A stretch of DNA of 8,174 nt from the NCBI GenBank assembly GCA_013202335.1, contig JABMQR010000187.1, positions 1-8,174 of the forward strand, read 5' to 3'. Both the position numbers and the translations under genes were made by a program. Below are positions 5,287 through 8,174 of the stretch, piece by piece. The notes under the pieces were generated by a model. It did no database searches and was not told the DNA's origin. It saw only the letters and a list, made by a program, of their open reading frames with translations. The number at the start of each line of letters is the position of its first letter. Within the stretch, counting starts at the first letter, position 1. This DNA is from Bacteroidota bacterium (GTDB lineage Bacteria > Spirochaetota > Spirochaetia > JABMQR01).

Positions 5287-7799
5287 TGAGTAAATACCCA
5301 TTTAACACAATAGAACAGAAGTGGCAAAACTTCTGGGAAAAGAACAAAACATTTTCTGTAAAAGAAGATCCTGCAGTACCTGAAGAAAAACGTATGTACG
5401 TATTGGATATGTTCCCTTATCCTTCTGGCGCCGGCCTACATGTCGGGCACCCGGAAGGTTATACCGCAACAGATATTTACTGCAGATATCTACGAATGAA
5501 AGGGTATAATGTCCTTCACCCTATGGGATTTGACTCTTTTGGACTTCCTGCAGAAAACTATGCCATCCAGACGGGAACCCATCCTCTGGTTACCACTGAA
5601 AAAAACATTGAACACTTTAGAAAACAGATAAAAAGTCTTGGCTTTTGTTATGACTGGGATCGGGAGATATCAACTCATACAAAAGAATATTACCGCTGGA
5701 CCCAGTGGATTTTCCTCCAGCTCTACAAAATGGGTCTTGCGTATGAATCGGAAACTCCCATTAACTGGTGCCCCGACTGCAAAACAGGTCTGGCCAATGA
5801 AGAGGTAAAAGACGGAAGCTGTGATCGGTGCGGTACCCGGGTAACACGAAAAAGTATTCGTCAGTGGATCCTGAGAATAACAAAATATGCTGACAGACTG
5901 CTCGAAGATCTTGATACCCTTGACTGGACAGACTCTATTAAAGCACAGCAAAGGAATTGGATAGGCAGAAGCGAAGGGGCTGATGTTGTTTTCCAGATAG
6001 AAAACGGCAAAGGTGAAATTCCGGTATATACAACACGGCCGGATACCCTTTTCGGCGCAACTTACATGGTGCTTTCTCCGGAACACAAACTTGTTGATAC
6101 CATAACAACCACTGAACAGAGAAAAACTGTTGATACCTATATTGAGGAAGCATCGAAAAAGTCTGATCTTGAACGTACAGACCTTGCAAAAGAGAAAACC
6201 GGTGTTTTTACCGGATCGTATGCAGTTAATCCGGTCAATAGTGAAAGAATACCCATTTGGATTGCAGACTATGTCTTAATCTCCTACGGTTCAGGAGCAA
6301 TCATGGCCGTTCCTGCTCATGATGAACGTGACTGGGAATTTGCAGTAACCTTTAAACTGCCTATTATCCCGGTTCTTGAAGGCGGCGACATAACTCAGGA
6401 AGCTTATACCGGTGACGGAACTCATATAAATTCCGGATTTCTTAACGATTTGAATAAAGAAGATGCCGTCAGCACTATGATTGACTGGCTCGAAAAGGAA
6501 AAACTCGGTAAAAAAGCCGTTAACTATAAACTGCGGGACTGGATTTTCAGCAGACAGCGTTATTGGGGAGAACCCATTCCCCTTGTTCACTGTGATGCAT
6601 GTGGAACAGTACCGGTTCCTGAAGAAGAACTGCCTCTGGAACTCCCTGATGTTGCATCTTATACCCCCTCGGGTACCGGGGAGAGCCCTCTGGCAACTAT
6701 CCCGGAATGGGTAAATACAACCTGCCCGGTTTGTGGGGGAAAAGCCCGAAGAGAGACCAATACTATGCCGCAGTGGGCTGGATCCTGCTGGTATTATGTC
6801 CGTTATCTTGATCCGAATAATACAGAGTCTTTTGCTGATCCTGAAAAGATAAAATACTGGATGCCTGTCGATCTCTATGTTGGGGGTGTGGAACACGCCG
6901 TATTACACCTGCTCTACGCAAGATTCTGGCACAAGGTTCTGTTCGACCTCGGTTTTGTTAATACAAAAGAACCTTTTCAGCGGCTTATAAATCAGGGAAT
7001 GATAACCTCTTTTGCCTACCAGAGAAAAGACAAGTCTCTTGTTTCAACTGATCTGGTGGAAGAGACCAGCCCGGACGTATTTATTGAGAAGGCATCCGGA
7101 CTCCAGCTTGAGCGGGTAATTGCAAAAATGTCCAAGAGTCTGAAAAATGTCATTAATCCTGATGATATAATTGAAGCTTTCGGGGCTGATTCAATGAGAA
7201 TGTATGAAATGTTTATGGGACCGCTTCTGGTTTCAAAACCCTGGTCAACAAGCGGCCTCTCAGGTGTGCACCGATTTTTAGACAGAGTCTGGAGACTGGC
7301 CTCAGAACGGAAAGTTGAGGAAAAAGAAGCACCGGAATCTCTCAAAAAGCTTCTTCACAAGACCATAAAGAAGGTTTCTCTTGATACTGCAGAGCTTGAA
7401 TTCAATACTGCAATAGCCCAAATGATGATCTTTATTAATGAACTATATAAAGCAGATACTCTTTATAAAGAGATCTGGAAGCCATTTGTTCTGCTTCTTG
7501 CACCCTATGCTCCGCATCTTACAGAAGAAATATGGGAGAAACTCGGGAAAAAACCATCTATTGCAGATCAGACCTGGCCGGAGTGGAACGAAGAGATGAC
7601 CAAAGAGGATGTAGTTTTAGTTATCCTTCAGGTTAATGGAAAAGTGCGTGCTAAAATAGAGCTTCCCTCAGGATTAGACCAGGAGACCTTGAAAGAGCAG
7701 GCTTTTGCGAATGAACGTATTCAGGAATGGACAGCGGGCAAAACTATCATCAAAGTAATTGCCGTACCGAACAAACTGGTTAATATTGTGGTGAAGTAA
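5286..7799 (+). CDS. leuS: Leucyl-tRNA synthetase
   Basis: This class I aminoacyl-tRNA synthetase charges tRNA-Leu with leucine in the cytosol using ATP. The 837-residue protein is complete and of bacterial type. The ATP-binding HIGH motif is HVGH (52-55) in [15 protein letters not shown], and the KMSKS loop is present as KMSKS (614-618). The CP1 editing domain has the Thr-rich TTRPDTLFG (249-257) and [18 protein letters not shown], with D346 matching the editing Asp (D345) of the E. coli enzyme. Two Cys sets can bind zinc: C162/C165/C179/C182 and C436/C439/C480/C483. The C-terminal domain ends with VNGKVRAK and a short tRNA-contacting tail. A segment of about 40 residues before KMSKS is the usual leucine-specific insertion. 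The start at 5286 gives the standard N-terminus [13 protein letters not shown] and coincides with the predicted start of transcription. Proofreading and synthetic sites both look intact. Confidence 0.99.
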   Translation: MSKYPFNTIEQKWQNFWEKNKTFSVKEDPAVPEEKRMYVLDMFPYPSGAGLHVGHPEGYTATDIYCRYLRMKGYNVLHPMGFDSFGLPAENYAIQTGTHPLVTTEKNIEHFRKQIKSLGFCYDWDREISTHTKEYYRWTQWIFLQLYKMGLAYESETPINWCPDCKTGLANEEVKDGSCDRCGTRVTRKSIRQWILRITKYADRLLEDLDTLDWTDSIKAQQRNWIGRSEGADVVFQIENGKGEIPVYTTRPDTLFGATYMVLSPEHKLVDTITTTEQRKTVDTYIEEASKKSDLERTDLAKEKTGVFTGSYAVNPVNSERIPIWIADYVLISYGSGAIMAVPAHDERDWEFAVTFKLPIIPVLEGGDITQEAYTGDGTHINSGFLNDLNKEDAVSTMIDWLEKEKLGKKAVNYKLRDWIFSRQRYWGEPIPLVHCDACGTVPVPEEELPLELPDVASYTPSGTGESPLATIPEWVNTTCPVCGGKARRETNTMPQWAGSCWYYVRYLDPNNTESFADPEKIKYWMPVDLYVGGVEHAVLHLLYARFWHKVLFDLGFVNTKEPFQRLINQGMITSFAYQRKDKSLVSTDLVEETSPDVFIEKASGLQLERVIAKMSKSLKNVINPDDIIEAFGADSMRMYEMFMGPLLVSKPWSTSGLSGVHRFLDRVWRLASERKVEEKEAPESLKKLLHKTIKKVSLDTAELEFNTAIAQMMIFINELYKADTLYKEIWKPFVLLLAPYAPHLTEEIWEKLGKKPSIADQTWPEWNEEMTKEDVVLVILQVNGKVRAKIELPSGLDQETLKEQAFANERIQEWTAGKTIIKVIAVPNKLVNIVVK

Positions 7800-7855
7800 G
7801 TTAATTACAACATATGAACAAAATAAAATTGTTCATATGTTGTAATTAACTTTTT
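7798..7855 (+). terminator. 24-bp perfect inverted repeat with T tail after leuS
   Basis: Arms 7798-7821 and 7829-7852 are exact reverse complements over 24 bp with a 7-base loop (AATAAAA). The left arm begins inside the leuS stop codon (TAA at 7797-7799), and the run of five T (7851-7855) starts in the right arm. On the plus strand this has the form of a factor-independent terminator, but the stem is very long and AT-rich. On the minus strand no T run follows, so it should act only on leuS. It may also serve as a 3'-end stabiliser or a double-strand RNase substrate. Confidence 0.7.
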
Positions 7856-7902
7856 AAGTTTTCGAATATATTAAAATGAGTTAATACATAACTTTGAAGA
7901 AT

Positions 7903-7941
7903 CGGGGATAAATTCTACTCAGGAATATCCCCGCTTTTTTT
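7903..7941 (+). terminator. Second leuS terminator, lying across the end of the convergent gene
   Basis: CGGGGATA (7903-7910) pairs perfectly with TATCCCCG (7926-7933), and seven T follow at 7935-7941, the classic factor-independent form on the plus strand. On the minus strand the hairpin has an A run before it and no T run after it, so it is not the terminator of the convergent receiver gene. It spans the stop and last codons of that gene (stop at 7915-7917), so leuS transcripts that pass the first hairpin would run antisense into its coding end before stopping. Confidence 0.8.
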
Positions 7942-8174
7942 ACGGCTGCTAATCCATGCACATAGCTGTCTGTTTAAAGCTTCCGCCCGTATCGGCTTGG
8001 TAATATGTCCATTCATTCCGGCTGCCCAGCTTTTCCGGATATCATCAATCATGGCATGTGCTGTTACCGCAAGAATAATAACTTCCTTTACTCCCGGTTT
8101 GTTAAGCTTCCGGATCTCTTTTGCTGCAGTCAAGCCATCCATCTCCGGCATCTGAATATCCATAAGAATTATAT
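7915..8174 (-). CDS. C-terminal response-regulator receiver domain, probably of a hybrid sensor kinase (partial)
   Basis: The visible 85 or so residues are the second two-thirds of a receiver domain at the very end of its protein. The frame is open to the window edge (IILMDIQMPEMDG), so the ATG at 8163 is internal and the 5' part lies outside. The phospho-acceptor is the Asp of LMDIQMP (codon 8158-8160). The switch Thr (VTAHAM) and conserved Lys (ITKPI) are both present, so the domain looks able to accept phosphate. The phrases TAHAM, AGMNGHITKPI and MDIQMPEMDGLTA, with a short tail after the last helix and no output domain, are typical of receivers fused to the C-terminus of histidine kinases. 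A stand-alone receiver or an HPt-linked protein cannot be excluded. It converges on leuS, whose second terminator overlaps its stop. Confidence 0.92.
   Translation of the reverse strand, partial: IILMDIQMPEMDGLTAAKEIRKLNKPGVKEVIILAVTAHAMIDDIRKSWAAGMNGHITKPIRAEALNRQLCAWISSRKKSGDIPE

Noticed and set aside
6291..6896. A 201-codon minus-strand open frame inside leuS
   Set aside because: It is antisense to conserved LeuS editing and catalytic sequence and has no domain of its own.

Overview
The window looks like chromosomal DNA from an AT-leaning, Gram-negative-type bacterium. It carries a periplasmic TRAP binding protein, an AraC-type regulator, a CNNM/CBS membrane protein, a YbaN-type protein, a bacterial leucyl-tRNA synthetase and the receiver end of a probable hybrid sensor kinase. 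The gene mix and the style of the LeuS N-terminus would fit a free-living spirochaete. That is a recollection-based guess at low to moderate confidence, not something the sequence proves. I see no rRNA, tRNA, CRISPR array, insertion sequence or integrase.

Left part (about 1-3185): a TRAP uptake locus. On the minus strand lie dctP (periplasmic solute receptor) and then dctQ (small membrane subunit). They are separated by an unusual 279-bp spacer packed with inverted repeats and holding a likely separate dctQ promoter. Divergent from dctP, on the plus strand, is a cupin/AraC-type regulator, the obvious candidate to control the locus. The large permease dctM, which usually follows dctQ, does not start in the 93 bases left of it. 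A plus-strand reading frame ends there instead, with its stop overlapping the dctQ stop. An 11-base word occurs once in the dctP/regulator promoter region and twice, as an inverted pair, in the dctP-dctQ spacer; it is a candidate operator.

Middle part (3186-5227): a 233-bp spacer with a possible promoter and a doubtful 50-codon frame, then a CNNM/CorC-type membrane protein with paired CBS domains, then a YbaN/DUF454 inner-membrane protein.

Right part (5228-8174): leuS. Its promoter (perfect -35, good -10) is placed so that transcription should begin at or next to the A of the start codon, with no Shine-Dalgarno sequence, so the mRNA is predicted to be leaderless. leuS is followed by a 24-bp perfect inverted repeat with a T tail. 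A second, GC-based terminator follows and lies across the last codons of a convergent gene whose visible part is a response-regulator receiver domain.

Several obvious open frames begin too far upstream. Ribosome binding sites or promoters place the real starts at 627 (dctQ), 1950 (dctP), 2265 (AraC-type) and 5286 (leuS). No unmistakably new system is present. The most interesting parts are the structured TRAP spacer with its shared operator-like word and the predicted leaderless leuS.
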